From the NCBI RefSeq assembly GCF_001400735.1, contig NZ_LJPW01000064.1:115127-179126 (forward strand): DNA of 64,000 nt. The letters are read 5' to 3'. The DNA is from Pseudomonas caricapapayae (GTDB lineage Bacteria; Pseudomonadota; Gammaproteobacteria; Pseudomonadales; Pseudomonadaceae). The translations under genes and the position numbers were made by a program. Positions 47,568-57,944 of this stretch are shown here, one piece after another. Numbering within the stretch: the stretch's first letter is position 1; the number at the start of each line of letters is the position of its first letter. The notes below the pieces were generated by a model. The model did no database searches. It had not been told where the DNA came from and saw nothing but the letters and a program-made list of their open reading frames with translations.

Positions 47568-48923
47568 TCACTGCACCCAGACCTCGACCCGGCGGTTCTT
47601 GATGCGCCCGTCGTCGATATCATTGGTGGCTACTGGCATTTCGTCACCCATGCCAACGATGTCGCGGAACGTGACGCCGCTTTTCAGCAGTTCTCGACGC
47701 ACGGCCATGGCGCGCAGCCTTGAGAGCAGGGCTGCGCGTGCCGGGTCACTCTTGGCGTCGCCAAAGCCGACCAGCGTCACATGCTGATTGAGCTTGTCGC
47801 TGGCCTTGAGGTACTCCGCTACCCGTTTGAGGTCCTGCTGCGCCTTGTTGTCCAGCCTCGCACTGCCTTGGGCAAAGCGAAAGTTGACTGACAGGCGTTC
47901 GGCCTTGCGCGCCAGCGCCTGATAATCCGCGGGCATTTGTGCGGTAGGCTGCACCTTGAGTGCCTGCACAGTCTGTGCGACGAAACCACTCTGCGCCACG
48001 ATGTCCTGACCCCCGGCGCTCTGCGCGAAACGCACAAGCGCCTGGGCCCAGCGCTGATGAGCCGAGGCGGGCACATAAAAATACAGTCGTCGCGACAGCG
48101 GGTAGTCCTCGGTGGCAATCAGGCTCACGGTCGGCAGCATGGGCCTGGAATCGCCATCGGCAATGGCCACCGCTCTGGCATGCCTGACGGAAGGCAGTCC
48201 GGTGAAGCCAATGCCATTGATATCCTTGCTCACCTCGTCAGAGAGCTGTTCGCTGGATTCGAAGCGCGCGGCTGCGCCAGACAGAATCTTGCCGTACTTG
48301 GTCAGTACCAGCTCCTTGAACGTTTCGTAGGTGCCAGACTTTTCATCACGCACATAAAGATGAATCACACCCGGATTGCCGCCCACTTCGCTCCAGTTCC
48401 TGACTTCCCCGCTGAAAATACGCGCCAGTTGAAGTGTATCCAGCTGTCTCACGGAATTGCCGGGATGCAGAATCACGGCAACGCCATCAATGGCAATGGT
48501 CTGCTCGCTTGCTGCGCTTTTCAGATCGCCAAGGTCTGCCAAATCCTTGGCTTCCTGATCCTTGATCGGTCTGGAAGAGGCCGCGATATCGGCGTTGCCT
48601 GCTTTCAATGCAGCAAATCCGGTACCTGATCCGTGTGCGGCGATCTCGACGCTGACCGTTTGCCCGGCTGCAGTTGTGCCCACGACACGCTGTTCATTGA
48701 TGACGTTGCCAGCAAGAGTCTGTACCGATTGCAGGCCTTGCTGACGCATCAATCCTTCAACCAGCGCGGGACCTAACCGGGCATTGATGGTGTTGGAGCC
48801 TTGAATGCGCAAGGCAGGTATCTCGCCAGCAGGCACTGGCAGTGCCGCCAGTACAATGGCGGGCAGGGTAGCGCTCGACAGGGTCAGCGCCGTTAGCAAA
48901 GCGCGCAACATCGGCGTCACCAT
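47568..48923 (-). CDS. PstS-like phosphate-binding domain fused to OmpA domain
   Basis: A 451-residue exported protein with a signal peptide (about residues 1-26, LLTALTLSSATLPAIVLA). Residues 35-320 resemble PstS-type solute-binding proteins (LRIQGSNTINARLG, HGSGTGFAALKAGNADIAASSRPIKDQE, LARIFSGEVRNWSEVGG). Residues 340-451 are an OmpA/MotB peptidoglycan-binding domain (NFRFAQGSARLDNKAQQDLKRVAEYL, LVGFGDAKSD, IKNRRVEVWVQ). The protein could tether a phosphate-sensing or binding domain to the cell wall. The start may be at ATG 48923 or 48911. No pst transport genes are adjacent. Confidence 0.85.
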   Translation of the reverse strand: MVTPMLRALLTALTLSSATLPAIVLAALPVPAGEIPALRIQGSNTINARLGPALVEGLMRQQGLQSVQTLAGNVINEQRVVGTTAAGQTVSVEIAAHGSGTGFAALKAGNADIAASSRPIKDQEAKDLADLGDLKSAASEQTIAIDGVAVILHPGNSVRQLDTLQLARIFSGEVRNWSEVGGNPGVIHLYVRDEKSGTYETFKELVLTKYGKILSGAAARFESSEQLSDEVSKDINGIGFTGLPSVRHARAVAIADGDSRPMLPTVSLIATEDYPLSRRLYFYVPASAHQRWAQALVRFAQSAGGQDIVAQSGFVAQTVQALKVQPTAQMPADYQALARKAERLSVNFRFAQGSARLDNKAQQDLKRVAEYLKASDKLNQHVTLVGFGDAKSDPARAALLSRLRAMAVRRELLKSGVTFRDIVGMGDEMPVATNDIDDGRIKNRRVEVWVQ

Positions 48924-49030
48924 GAGTCACGGGAGGTTGCGGGAGAATAAGACAGAAAGGTTGCAGGAACATGACGATTGCTCGACCGCTGCGTGCGACC
49001 CGATTCTGGATCGCGCGACAGGGTGCCTGC

Positions 49031-49843
49031 TCAGTTCAACTCCAGCCAGATCGGCGCATGGTCCGATGGCTTTTCCATACCGCGCAAGTCGTAGTCCACG
49101 CCGGCCGCCTTGATGCGCGGCTGCAGACCGGTAGAAGTCATGATCAAATCAATGCGCAGCCCGCGTTTGGGCTCGTCTTCAAAGCCCCGGCTGCGGTAGT
49201 CGAACCAGCTGAACCTGTCGATGACCTCCGGGTAAAGGTAACGAAAGCTGTCGACAAGGCCCCAGTTTTTCAAGCGCTCCATCCACTCGCGCTCTTCCGG
49301 GAGGAAGCTGCACTTGCCGGTTTTCAGCCAGCGTTTGGCATTGTCGGCACCGATGGCGATATCGCAGTCCTGCGGTGAGATGTTCACGTCGCCCATGACG
49401 ATCAGCGGCTGGTCGTTGCTGAAGCGGCTTTCGAGCAGCGTTTGCAGGTTCTCGTAAAAACGCTGTTTTGCCGGGAATTTGGTGGGGTGATCGCGGCTCT
49501 CGCCCTGCGGAAAGTAGCCATTCATGATGGTTACCGGCTGGCCATTGCTGTCAGCGTAAGTACCCCATATGAAGCGTTTCTGGGATTCCTCGTCGTCGCC
49601 CTCGAACCCCTTGTGCAGGGTTATTGGCGGATTGCGCGACAGCAGGGCAACGCCGTAATGGCCTTTCTGGCCATGAAAGTGCACGTGATAGCCCAGCGCT
49701 TCGACGTCCGCGAGTGGAAATTGCTCGTCCGAAACCTTGGTTTCCTGAAGACCGATCACGTCCGGCTGGTGTTTGTCGATCAATGCCGCCAACTGATGAG
49801 GTCGAGCGCGCAGACCATTGATGTTGAACGAGACGATTTTCAT
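49031..49843 (-). CDS. xthA: Exodeoxyribonuclease III XthA
   Basis: A 270-residue AP endonuclease/3' exonuclease of the exonuclease III family. It has [13 protein letters not shown], the metal-binding [15 protein letters not shown], the catalytic [35 protein letters not shown] and the terminal [10 protein letters not shown] with the essential His. It repairs abasic sites. The ATG at 49843 ([11 protein letters not shown]) is the conserved start. It is divergent from the GNAT gene. It shares no operon with its neighbours. Confidence 0.95.
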   Translation of the reverse strand: MKIVSFNINGLRARPHQLAALIDKHQPDVIGLQETKVSDEQFPLADVEALGYHVHFHGQKGHYGVALLSRNPPITLHKGFEGDDEESQKRFIWGTYADSNGQPVTIMNGYFPQGESRDHPTKFPAKQRFYENLQTLLESRFSNDQPLIVMGDVNISPQDCDIAIGADNAKRWLKTGKCSFLPEEREWMERLKNWGLVDSFRYLYPEVIDRFSWFDYRSRGFEDEPKRGLRIDLIMTSTGLQPRIKAAGVDYDLRGMEKPSDHAPIWLELN

Positions 49844-50034
49844 AAAACAGCGGTCCTGAGCAAAAACAAACAGCGATGCTAGCTGACCTGTCGTTTCAGG
49901 ACCAGCACCATGTCCGACACTGCCCGGCTGCGTGCCCGCACAAATCGTTGGAACTGTTATCAAGTGCCATCACTCGAAAGCCTGCTTGCCAAAACTGCTG
50001 CGCCAGACGCAGTTCCGTTAACACGAGGCCCTTT

Positions 50035-50706
50035 ATGTCCCTACCTGCTGCCATCACGGGTGAAATTCGCCAACTCGACAGTGGTTATTCCCGTGAAACC
50101 CGCTCCTTGCTGTTCAGGGCCTATCGGCACGATCCGACCTTCGCCTATCTGTTCAATGCCGAGCGCGAGGGATATGAGCAACGCGTATTGGCGACCATTC
50201 GCCAACTGGTCAAACAACACTTCCTGCAAAATCAACCGGCGCTTGGTCTGTTTCTGGATGATCGGCTGGTTGGCGTGGCACTGATCGCGCCACCTCAGCG
50301 TCGCCTTGGGGTCACAGAAAGCTGGGCCTGGCGCCTGCGCATGGTGATGGATACCGGTCTGGGCTGCACTCAGCGCTACCTTGCTTATTACAACGCGGTG
50401 CTCGCCTGTGTACCTTCCGAAACCGTGCATGTGCTGCCATTGATAGGGCTCGACCCGGAATTTCAGGGACAGAAGCTGGGGCAGGATTTGAGTGAGCAAC
50501 TGCTGGGGGCTCTGCACGATTGGTGCGCAGTAGACGAACAGTCCCAAGGCATCGTCGTAGACACGGGTAATCCTCGCTATCTTGAGTTCTATAAGCGACA
50601 GGGTTACGAGGAAATCGGCGAGATTGCCGTAGGCCCGGTCCGAGAGCATGTGTTTTTTCATCCGAACCCTCAGGTTTCACTGCCGGTGCCTGATGTAACG
50701 GTCTGA
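50035..50706 (+). CDS. GNAT-family N-acetyltransferase
   Basis: A 223-residue protein with a GNAT fold: ETRSLLFRAYRHDPTFAYLF at the start, the acetyl-CoA-binding strand-loop VLPLIGLDPEFQGQKLGQDLSEQLL (Q/R-x2-G-x-G-like QGQKLG) and GIVVDTGNPRYLEFYKRQGYEEIGEI at the end. It transfers an acetyl group to an unidentified amine. The ATG at 50035 (MSLPAAITGEIRQ) has GAGG seven bases upstream. It lies 59 bp before tamA, but the functional link is not evident. Confidence 0.85.
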   Translation: MSLPAAITGEIRQLDSGYSRETRSLLFRAYRHDPTFAYLFNAEREGYEQRVLATIRQLVKQHFLQNQPALGLFLDDRLVGVALIAPPQRRLGVTESWAWRLRMVMDTGLGCTQRYLAYYNAVLACVPSETVHVLPLIGLDPEFQGQKLGQDLSEQLLGALHDWCAVDEQSQGIVVDTGNPRYLEFYKRQGYEEIGEIAVGPVREHVFFHPNPQVSLPVPDVTV

Positions 50707-50765
50707 ATATTCGACAATTCGTGGGCTTCCAGTGCAGCCCGTCGATCGTGTTAGCATCTACGCCC

Positions 50766-52490
50766 ATGAAGCTTTTCAGACTATTCAGCAGCCTGTTCCT
50801 GATGACGATGAGTGCAGCGGCGCTTGCGCAGGCTCTCCTTGACGTCAGGATCAAGCCCGCCAACCCGGAACTCAAAACCAACGTCGAAGGGTATGTGGGG
50901 GATTTGGGTGAGCGTGACGTTCAGGCATTGCGCAACTACAGCCTGGGTGCCGAGCAGCAAGCGGAAAAGGCAGCTCAGGCGCTCGGCTATTATCAGGCGC
51001 AGATCGACAGCGAAATAAAAGACGGAGACCCGCTACGTCTGGTGATCAATATCCAGCCGGGCGAGCCCGTCCATTTGCGTAACGTGGTGATTCGGGTCGA
51101 AGGACCTGCAGCGTCGCTGAAGGCTTTCCGTGTGCCCAGGAGCGATGCGCTGAAAACCGGCGCGGTGCTCAATCACGGCAATTATGAAGATGCCAAGCGG
51201 CTGATCCAGAATCAGGCATCACGCTACGGTTTCTTCAGTGGCCACTTCACCAGCCTGCGCCTGGCGATCGACCCCAGGGCCGGGGTTGCCGACATTGAGC
51301 TCGTGTATGACAGCGGCCCGCGCTACTCACTGGGCAAGGTCATGTTCAGCGGCGATGCCCCCTTCGATGATGACCTGCTCAAGCGCATGGTGCCGTTCAA
51401 GGAAAATACACCTTACGATTCACAGCTCATCGCCGAACTGACCCAGGCCATGCAGGGCAGTGGTTATTTCGAAGGTGTACGGGTCGATGCCGCCCCTACG
51501 GCAGCCGAAAACCGGATTATTCCGGTGACCGTCCAGCTTGAGACCCGCAAACCGCGCACCATGGGGCTGGGGCTGGGCTATTCGACCGATGTCGGCCCGC
51601 GTGGCAAGGCCAACTGGACCCGCCACTGGGCCAATCCGCAGGGTCACAGCTATGGATTCGAATCGGAGATATCCGCGCCACGGCAGAACATCGGATTGTG
51701 GTACGACGTGCCGCTCGATCCGCCCCTGACCGATAAATTGCGTTATGCCGGGGGCTATCAATATGAAGAGATTGCCGGCACCGACAGCCTCAGCAAGCTG
51801 CTGACTGCCGGGCCTGAATGGCACAGCAAGCTGCCCAGCGGGTGGGAACGGGTCATATCCTTGAAATGGCAACGCGAAGAATACCGGCTGGGTGACGATT
51901 CGGGCCTCAGTACCCTGCTGATGCCCGGTATCAGTTACTCGTACCTGCGCAGCGATAACCGTATCGACCCCCACCAGGGCTACCGCTTGCAGTTCGACAC
52001 CCAAGTGGCAAAGGAAGGCATGTTATCGGACGCCAACCTGGTGCATGCCAACGTGTTGCTCAAGGGGCTGACGACAGTCGCGCAGAACCACCGTCTTCTG
52101 GGCCGCGTGCAGTTTGGTGGCAACCTTACTGACGGTTACACCGCGATCCCCCCATCGCTGCGTTTTTTTGCCGGTGGCGATCAAAGCGTTCGCGGCTACG
52201 ACTATCAGAAGCTGTCACCGACCAATTCCGACGGCGACCGCATCGGTGGACGTTACATGTTTGCCGGGAGTGTCGAGTACCAGTATTCCATCGCGGACAA
52301 ATGGCGTCTGGCGACTTTTATTGATCAGGGCAACTCGTTCAACAATCTGGACAAGCCGGATCTGAAGACCGGAGTCGGGTTCGGGGTACGTTGGGTTTCT
52401 CCCGTAGGCCCCTTGCGTCTTGATCTGGCGCACGCGCTGGACGACGACGGCGGGATTCGCCTGCATTTCTCGATGGGGCCGGAGCTGTGA
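50766..52490 (+). CDS. tamA: Outer-membrane translocation/assembly protein TamA
   Basis: A 574-residue Omp85-family protein. It has a signal peptide (residues 1-22), three N-terminal POTRA domains and a C-terminal 16-strand barrel, seen in GLGLGYSTDVGPRGKANWTRHWANP, RFFAGGDQSVRGYDYQKLSP (the VRGY/F motif) and SPVGPLRLDLAHALDDDGGIRLHFSMGPEL. With TamB it helps insert outer-membrane proteins and move phospholipids. The stop overlaps the tamB start by 4 bp, showing translational coupling. The ATG at 50766 starts the signal peptide. Confidence 0.95.
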   Translation: MKLFRLFSSLFLMTMSAAALAQALLDVRIKPANPELKTNVEGYVGDLGERDVQALRNYSLGAEQQAEKAAQALGYYQAQIDSEIKDGDPLRLVINIQPGEPVHLRNVVIRVEGPAASLKAFRVPRSDALKTGAVLNHGNYEDAKRLIQNQASRYGFFSGHFTSLRLAIDPRAGVADIELVYDSGPRYSLGKVMFSGDAPFDDDLLKRMVPFKENTPYDSQLIAELTQAMQGSGYFEGVRVDAAPTAAENRIIPVTVQLETRKPRTMGLGLGYSTDVGPRGKANWTRHWANPQGHSYGFESEISAPRQNIGLWYDVPLDPPLTDKLRYAGGYQYEEIAGTDSLSKLLTAGPEWHSKLPSGWERVISLKWQREEYRLGDDSGLSTLLMPGISYSYLRSDNRIDPHQGYRLQFDTQVAKEGMLSDANLVHANVLLKGLTTVAQNHRLLGRVQFGGNLTDGYTAIPPSLRFFAGGDQSVRGYDYQKLSPTNSDGDRIGGRYMFAGSVEYQYSIADKWRLATFIDQGNSFNNLDKPDLKTGVGFGVRWVSPVGPLRLDLAHALDDDGGIRLHFSMGPEL

Positions 52491-55400
52491 ACAGGATGAA
52501 CATCAAGCGCAGCCTGAAGGTTGCCGGATCGAGCCTGATCGCATTACTGCTGCTGGCGCTTGTCGGCGTCAGCCTGGTGCTGGGAACCCAGGCTGGCAGC
52601 CAGTGGGCGCTGGCACGTGTGCCAGGCGTACACCTGGAAAACTTTCAGGGACGTCTGGGCGGGCAGTGGAGTGCAGAGCGGCTGGTATGGCAGCAAGGCG
52701 CAGACCGTGTGGAGATGCAATCTGTCGATTTCGCCTGGACCCCCGCCTGCCTGCTGAAAATGGCCCTGTGTATCGATCGCTTGCATGCGGCACAGGTACT
52801 GCTGCGTTTCCCTCCGAGCGATGCGCCAAGCGATAGCGGCCCTGTCAATTTGCCAGCCCTCAAACTGCCGCTGGCTCTGCAACTGGGTGATATACAGCTG
52901 GGCAGTTTGCAACTGGACGGCGTTGAACAGTTGCGCGATCTCAAGCTGACGGCGCACTGGACCTCGGAAGGCTTGCAGATCGATAGCGCGCACCTGCAGC
53001 GCGATGCGCTGGTGCTGGACCTCAAGGGCCTGCTGAAGCCCGAAGGCGACTGGCCGCTGAGCATTGGCGGGCAACTGCAACTTCCGCCACAGGACGGCCA
53101 GCCCTGGACGCTGGCGCTGGATATTCAGGGGGATGTGCTCAAGACCCTGCAACTCAAGGCTGACAGTAGCGGCTACCTGCCCGGGCTGCTGACTGGCGAG
53201 CTGCAACCGCTGGCTGAGCATGTGCCCGCGCGACTGAAACTGACTGCCGAACGCTTCAAGCCCAGCGCTGCATTGCCCGACACCTTGCAACTCGATCACT
53301 TGCTGCTGACTGCCGAGGGCAATCTCGACTCGGGTTACCGGATCAACGGCTCCGCCAGCCTGCCTGCAGAGAAAGGCCCCGTGGCGTTGTCCTTGCGGGG
53401 CAGCGCCGACGCCAATGGTGCGAGCATCGCTGCGCTTGATCTCAGCGCCAATGACCAACAGCGTCTGGCGGTAAATGGCACGTTGAATTGGCAGAATGGC
53501 TTCTCGGCTGATGCAAGCATCGACTGGCTGGATTTTCCCTGGCAGCGTCTTTATCCCGTGGAATCCGAACCGCAGGTCTCGTTGCATGCATTCAAGGGCG
53601 AAATTTCCTATACCGACGGTCATTACCTCGGCAATTTCAACGCCAGCCTCGAAGGGCCCGCCGGTGCATTCACGCTGGTCAGCCCCTTCAGCGGCAACCT
53701 GCAGGAAATCCACCTGCCGCAATTGGAACTGGTTGCAGGGCAGGGCAAGGCCAGCGGTTTTCTGAATCTGCAATTCGCCAACGGCATTGGCTGGGACACG
53801 GCCCTGGATCTGAGCGCGCTGGACCCCTCATTCTGGGTCGCTGAATTGCCCGGTACACTCGCGGGACCCTTGCGCAGCAGGGGGCAACTCATCAACGAGC
53901 GGCTCGAACTCACTGCTGACCTCGACCTTAAAGGGCGTCTGCGTGGACAGCCTGCGCTGCTGCAAGCCAAGGCCGAGGGTGGTGATCAGCAATGGAGCCT
54001 CAGCAACCTGAACATGCGTTTGGGCGACAACCGGATTCAGGGCGCTGGCAATTTGCAGGAGCGTCTCAAAGGGCAGCTGGATCTCGATCTGCCGCGTCTG
54101 GCTCAACTCTGGCCACGTTTGCAGGGACAGGTCAAAGGTCGCCTGGATCTGAACGGAACGCTGCAGGCACCTCAAGGGCAACTGGCGTTACAGGGCAGTC
54201 AGCTCGCGTTGCAGGATAATCGCCTGCAAACCCTGTCGCTCAATGCCCGGCTGGATCAATCGCAACGTGCCACCGTCAACCTCAAGGGCGTCAGTATTCA
54301 AGTCGGCGACACCGGGCTTGGGACCTTGCTGGTGGACGGCCAGGGGACGCTCAAGACGCAACAGTTGAAACTGGACCTGCAAGGACCGCTGCTCAAGCTT
54401 GCCATCGGGCTGGACGGGGGGCTGGACAAAGGCGACTGGCGGGGTCGGCTGGCCAGTGGTTCGGTGCAGAGCGGCGGGCAGAACTGGCGCTTGCAGCAAC
54501 CAGCGAAGATCGAGCGCCTGGCTGACGGCAGGCTCGACTTCGGCGCACATTGCTGGCTGTCCGGTTCGGCCAGCTTGTGCGGTGGCGATCAGCGGCTGAT
54601 GCCAGAACCACGCCTGCGTTATCAACTGAAGAATTTCCCGCTCGACAGTCTGGGGCAATGGATGCCCAGGGATTTTGCCTGGAAAGGTGCGCTGAACGCC
54701 GATGTTCAGCTCGACATTCCGGCAGCAGGCCCCAGTGGCAAGGTCACGATCGATGCCGGAGGCGGCACTCTGCGCGTACGCAATAACGCGCAGTGGCTGG
54801 ACTTCCCGTACCAGACGTTCAAGCTCGACACCTCTCTGACACCAAGACGTATCGACACGCGTCTGAACTTCGAGGGTGGCAAGTTGGGGCGGTTGCTGCT
54901 CAACGCGCAGATCGATCCTTTGGGCAAAGACAAGCCCCTTTCAGGCGACTTCAGCCTTTCCGGGCTGGACATCTCGGCAGCCCGGCCATTTGCACCAATG
55001 GTGCAGAAACTCAACGGACGCCTGAACGGTAACGGTCGATTGTCAGGCAGCCTGCTCGCGCCTCTGGTCAACGGCAGCGTGACGCTGGAAGGCGGTGAAG
55101 TGGCAGGGGCCGAGTTGCCGATGGAGCTGCATGACCTCAAGGTTCAGGCGCTTATCGCCGGAGAGAGCGTACAACTCAACGGTGGCTGGAAAAGTGGCGA
55201 TAACGGGCAGGGAAGCATAGGCGGCCAAGCGGCCTGGGGGCAGAGTCCGAGCGTCGACGTGAGCCTCAAGGGCGCGCGACTGCCCATCAATGTCGAGCCC
55301 TATGTTGCTGTGGAAATTGCACCTGATCTGAAAATCTCCATGCAGGGAGAACGATTGGCCGTGTCCGGCAAAGTGCTGGTGCCCAAGGGCACAATCACCG

Positions 55401-56176
55401 TACGTGAGCTGCCGCCTTCCACCGTCAAGTTGTCAGGCGATACGGTGATCGTCGGGCAGCAGACCGAGGAGGGCGCACCACCGCTGGCCGTGGCGATGGA
55501 TGTAAATGTTGAAGTCGGCCAGGAAAAACTTGCTTTCAGCGGTTTCGGGCTCACCGCCAACCTGGTGGGTCGCGTACACATTGGTGACAATCTGGACACC
55601 CGTGGCGAGCTGAACCTCAATGACGGGCGTTACCGTGCCTATGGCCAACGGCTTACCATCCGCAAGGCACGCCTGCTGTTTGCAGGCCCGGTTGACCAGC
55701 CCTATCTGGATATTGAAGCGATTCGGCAGACAGATGACGTAATCGCGGGTATTCGTCTGACCGGCAGTGCCGAGCAGCCTGCCACCGAAGTGTTTTCCGA
55801 GCCCGCGATGAGCCAGGAGCAGGCGCTGTCCTATCTGGTCATGGGCAGGCCGCTGAGCACTTCGGGCGAAGACAATAACATGGTCGCCCAGGCCGCGCTG
55901 GCGCTGGGCGTTGCAGGCAGCTCTTCCACAACCGGAAAGCTCGCGGACAATCTGGGTATTAAGGACTTCGAACTGGACACCTCGGGCACCGGTGACAAGA
56001 CCAATGTGGTTGCCAGCGGCAAGATCACCGAGAAGCTCAGTCTGCGCTATGGTGTCGGTGTATTTGAACCGGCCAATACCATTGCGTTGCGCTATCTGCT
56101 CAGCAAGCGTGTGTACCTTGAGGCGGCAAGCGGTGTTGCCAGTTCGCTGGATATTTTCTATAAAAGGGACTTCTGA
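52487..56176 (+). CDS. tamB: Translocation/assembly protein TamB (AsmA-like bridge)
   Basis: A 1229-residue envelope protein: one N-terminal membrane anchor (ALLLLALVGVSLVLGTQAG) and a very long beta-taco body with repeated LxLxGxL-type strands. The conserved C-terminal DUF490 domain ends in LSLRYGVGVFEPANTIALRYLLSKRVYLEAASGVASSLDIFYKRDF. It spans the periplasm from the inner membrane to TamA and is thought to conduct phospholipids. The start is GTG at 52487 or ATG at 52496. Confidence 0.95.
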   Translation: MNRMNIKRSLKVAGSSLIALLLLALVGVSLVLGTQAGSQWALARVPGVHLENFQGRLGGQWSAERLVWQQGADRVEMQSVDFAWTPACLLKMALCIDRLHAAQVLLRFPPSDAPSDSGPVNLPALKLPLALQLGDIQLGSLQLDGVEQLRDLKLTAHWTSEGLQIDSAHLQRDALVLDLKGLLKPEGDWPLSIGGQLQLPPQDGQPWTLALDIQGDVLKTLQLKADSSGYLPGLLTGELQPLAEHVPARLKLTAERFKPSAALPDTLQLDHLLLTAEGNLDSGYRINGSASLPAEKGPVALSLRGSADANGASIAALDLSANDQQRLAVNGTLNWQNGFSADASIDWLDFPWQRLYPVESEPQVSLHAFKGEISYTDGHYLGNFNASLEGPAGAFTLVSPFSGNLQEIHLPQLELVAGQGKASGFLNLQFANGIGWDTALDLSALDPSFWVAELPGTLAGPLRSRGQLINERLELTADLDLKGRLRGQPALLQAKAEGGDQQWSLSNLNMRLGDNRIQGAGNLQERLKGQLDLDLPRLAQLWPRLQGQVKGRLDLNGTLQAPQGQLALQGSQLALQDNRLQTLSLNARLDQSQRATVNLKGVSIQVGDTGLGTLLVDGQGTLKTQQLKLDLQGPLLKLAIGLDGGLDKGDWRGRLASGSVQSGGQNWRLQQPAKIERLADGRLDFGAHCWLSGSASLCGGDQRLMPEPRLRYQLKNFPLDSLGQWMPRDFAWKGALNADVQLDIPAAGPSGKVTIDAGGGTLRVRNNAQWLDFPYQTFKLDTSLTPRRIDTRLNFEGGKLGRLLLNAQIDPLGKDKPLSGDFSLSGLDISAARPFAPMVQKLNGRLNGNGRLSGSLLAPLVNGSVTLEGGEVAGAELPMELHDLKVQALIAGESVQLNGGWKSGDNGQGSIGGQAAWGQSPSVDVSLKGARLPINVEPYVAVEIAPDLKISMQGERLAVSGKVLVPKGTITVRELPPSTVKLSGDTVIVGQQTEEGAPPLAVAMDVNVEVGQEKLAFSGFGLTANLVGRVHIGDNLDTRGELNLNDGRYRAYGQRLTIRKARLLFAGPVDQPYLDIEAIRQTDDVIAGIRLTGSAEQPATEVFSEPAMSQEQALSYLVMGRPLSTSGEDNNMVAQAALALGVAGSSSTTGKLADNLGIKDFELDTSGTGDKTNVVASGKITEKLSLRYGVGVFEPANTIALRYLLSKRVYLEAASGVASSLDIFYKRDF

Positions 56177-56282
56177 GCACGGGCCAGCCGCTGTCATGGC
56201 ACTGGCCTGTGTCAACCGGTTTACCCTGCCAAAACAGTGTGACCCTTCACACGCTACCCTCTCTATCAGGCTGCCGGTAATC

Positions 56283-57200
56283 ATGGACCGATTCAACGCC
56301 ATGCGCGTCTTCACCCGTATCGTCGAGCTGGGCGGTTTCGCCAAAGCGGCCGAAAGCCTGCACATGCCCCGTGCATCAGTGACGATGCTGATCAAACAGC
56401 TGGAAGCTCATTTGGGTGTGCAACTCTTGCAACGCACCACGCGCCAGGTGAATACCACGCCTGACGGCCGTGCCTACTATCAGCGTTGCGTAAGCCTGCT
56501 GGCCGATCTGGATGACGCCGAAGCCTCCTTCTCTGCGGCGGGCGCTGAGCCCAGGGGGTTGTTGCGCATCGACCTGCCGGTCAGTCTGGGGCGCATGATC
56601 GTGATTCCTGCCTTGCCCGAATTTGCCCGGCGCTACCCACAAATCAGGCTGGAAATCGGCATGAGTGACAGGCCTGTCGATCTGATCCGCGAGGGCGTGG
56701 ACTGTGTATTGCGCGCTGGAGCAGCTCTGGACGAAATGCTGGTCGCAAGACCGTTGGGCAATCTGACCCAGATCACCTGTGCCAGTCGCGAATATCTGCA
56801 GCAATATGGGACGCCGCTGAACCTGCCGGACCTGACGCAACATCAGGTAATCGAATATTTTTCGACCAGTACCGGCAAACGTTATGGTCTGGAGTTCATG
56901 GCCGACGGCGTTCAGGTTGATCACGCGTTGGCCTGTTCTATTTCCGTCAACAGTGCCGATGGTTATGTGGCGGCTTGCGAGGCAGGTTTCGGCCTGATAC
57001 AGGTGCCGCGTTATCATGTCGCCGCGCAATTGCGCAGCGGAGTACTGATCGAAGTATTACGCGCGCATCGTCCGCCGCCTTTACCGCTGACGGCGCTTTA
57101 CCCGCCTCATCGACAGTTGTCGCGGCGGGTCAGGGTATTCGTCGATTGGCTGGTGGAATTATGTGCCCACCCTGATATCAGGGACAGACTGGTTTCCTGA
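56283..57200 (+). CDS. LysR-family transcriptional regulator
   Basis: A 305-residue LysR protein: helix-turn-helix at residues 1-62 ([50 protein letters not shown]) and an effector domain ([34 protein letters not shown]). The ATG at 56283 ([10 protein letters not shown]) gives the family length, though the frame opens far upstream inside tamB. It is between tamB and tpx. No target is obvious; the 106-bp gap to tamB does not suggest an operon. Confidence 0.9.
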   Translation: MDRFNAMRVFTRIVELGGFAKAAESLHMPRASVTMLIKQLEAHLGVQLLQRTTRQVNTTPDGRAYYQRCVSLLADLDDAEASFSAAGAEPRGLLRIDLPVSLGRMIVIPALPEFARRYPQIRLEIGMSDRPVDLIREGVDCVLRAGAALDEMLVARPLGNLTQITCASREYLQQYGTPLNLPDLTQHQVIEYFSTSTGKRYGLEFMADGVQVDHALACSISVNSADGYVAACEAGFGLIQVPRYHVAAQLRSGVLIEVLRAHRPPPLPLTALYPPHRQLSRRVRVFVDWLVELCAHPDIRDRLVS

Positions 57201-57291
57201 GAAAAATTCGGAATTATCCGATATAGGCTCCGGCACACTTTCGTGTTTAACTTCCGAACTCTTTTATTCATTTCAAAAAGGAACGTGTTTC

Positions 57292-57792
57292 ATGGCTCAA
57301 GTGACCCTCAAAGGCGGCCCCGTTCAGGTCGATGGCAACCTGCCTGAAGTCGGCAGCAAGGCACACGCCTTCACGCTGGTGGGCGAAGGTCTTGCCGACA
57401 AGACCCTGGCGGATTTCGCTGGCAAGCGCAAGGTACTGAACATTTTCCCTAGCGTCGACACGCCGACCTGTGCAACGTCGGTACGTAAATTCAACGCCCA
57501 GGCAAACGAGCTGAGCAATGCCGTCGTGCTGTGCATCTCCGCTGACCTGCCGTTTGCCCAGGCGCGCTTCTGCGGCTCCGAAGGTCTTGAGAACGTCAAG
57601 AACCTTTCTTCTTTCCGCAGTGCCGACTTCAGTAAGAATTATGGGGTTGCAATTGCAGACGGTCCGCTGAAAGGTCTGACTGCCCGTGCAGTGGTTGTTC
57701 TGGACGAAAACGACAATGTGCTGCACAGCGAACTGGTCGCAGAGATCGCTCAAGAACCCGACTACGACGCGGCATTGGCTGTGTTGAAGTAA
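57292..57792 (+). CDS. tpx: Thiol peroxidase Tpx
   Basis: A 166-residue atypical 2-Cys peroxiredoxin. The peroxidatic cysteine is Cys60 in [17 protein letters not shown] and the resolving cysteine Cys94 in ARFCGSEG. It reduces hydrogen peroxide and alkyl peroxides in the cytoplasm or periplasm using thioredoxin. The ATG follows an AAAAAGGAACG ribosome site. A classical terminator lies 19 bp after the stop, so it is monocistronic. Confidence 0.96.
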   Translation: MAQVTLKGGPVQVDGNLPEVGSKAHAFTLVGEGLADKTLADFAGKRKVLNIFPSVDTPTCATSVRKFNAQANELSNAVVLCISADLPFAQARFCGSEGLENVKNLSSFRSADFSKNYGVAIADGPLKGLTARAVVVLDENDNVLHSELVAEIAQEPDYDAALAVLK

Positions 57793-57810
57793 CTTCCCGC
57801 AACACTTCGA

Positions 57811-57839
57811 CGGCCTGAGTCCGCTCAGGCCGTTTTTTT
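57811..57839 (+). terminator. Rho-independent terminator of tpx
   Basis: CGGCCTGAG and CTCAGGCCG pair perfectly around TCCG and are followed by seven T's. Confidence 0.95.
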
Positions 57840-57944
57840 GTCTGTGCTTCATACGTTTATCAAAAGTAAGCGCTTGGTAAAGGCGCTTTGCTTGTAACGC
57901 ATCTGTGCTTATTGTTCAGCCTTCTGAACAAGCCCCCACCTGTA

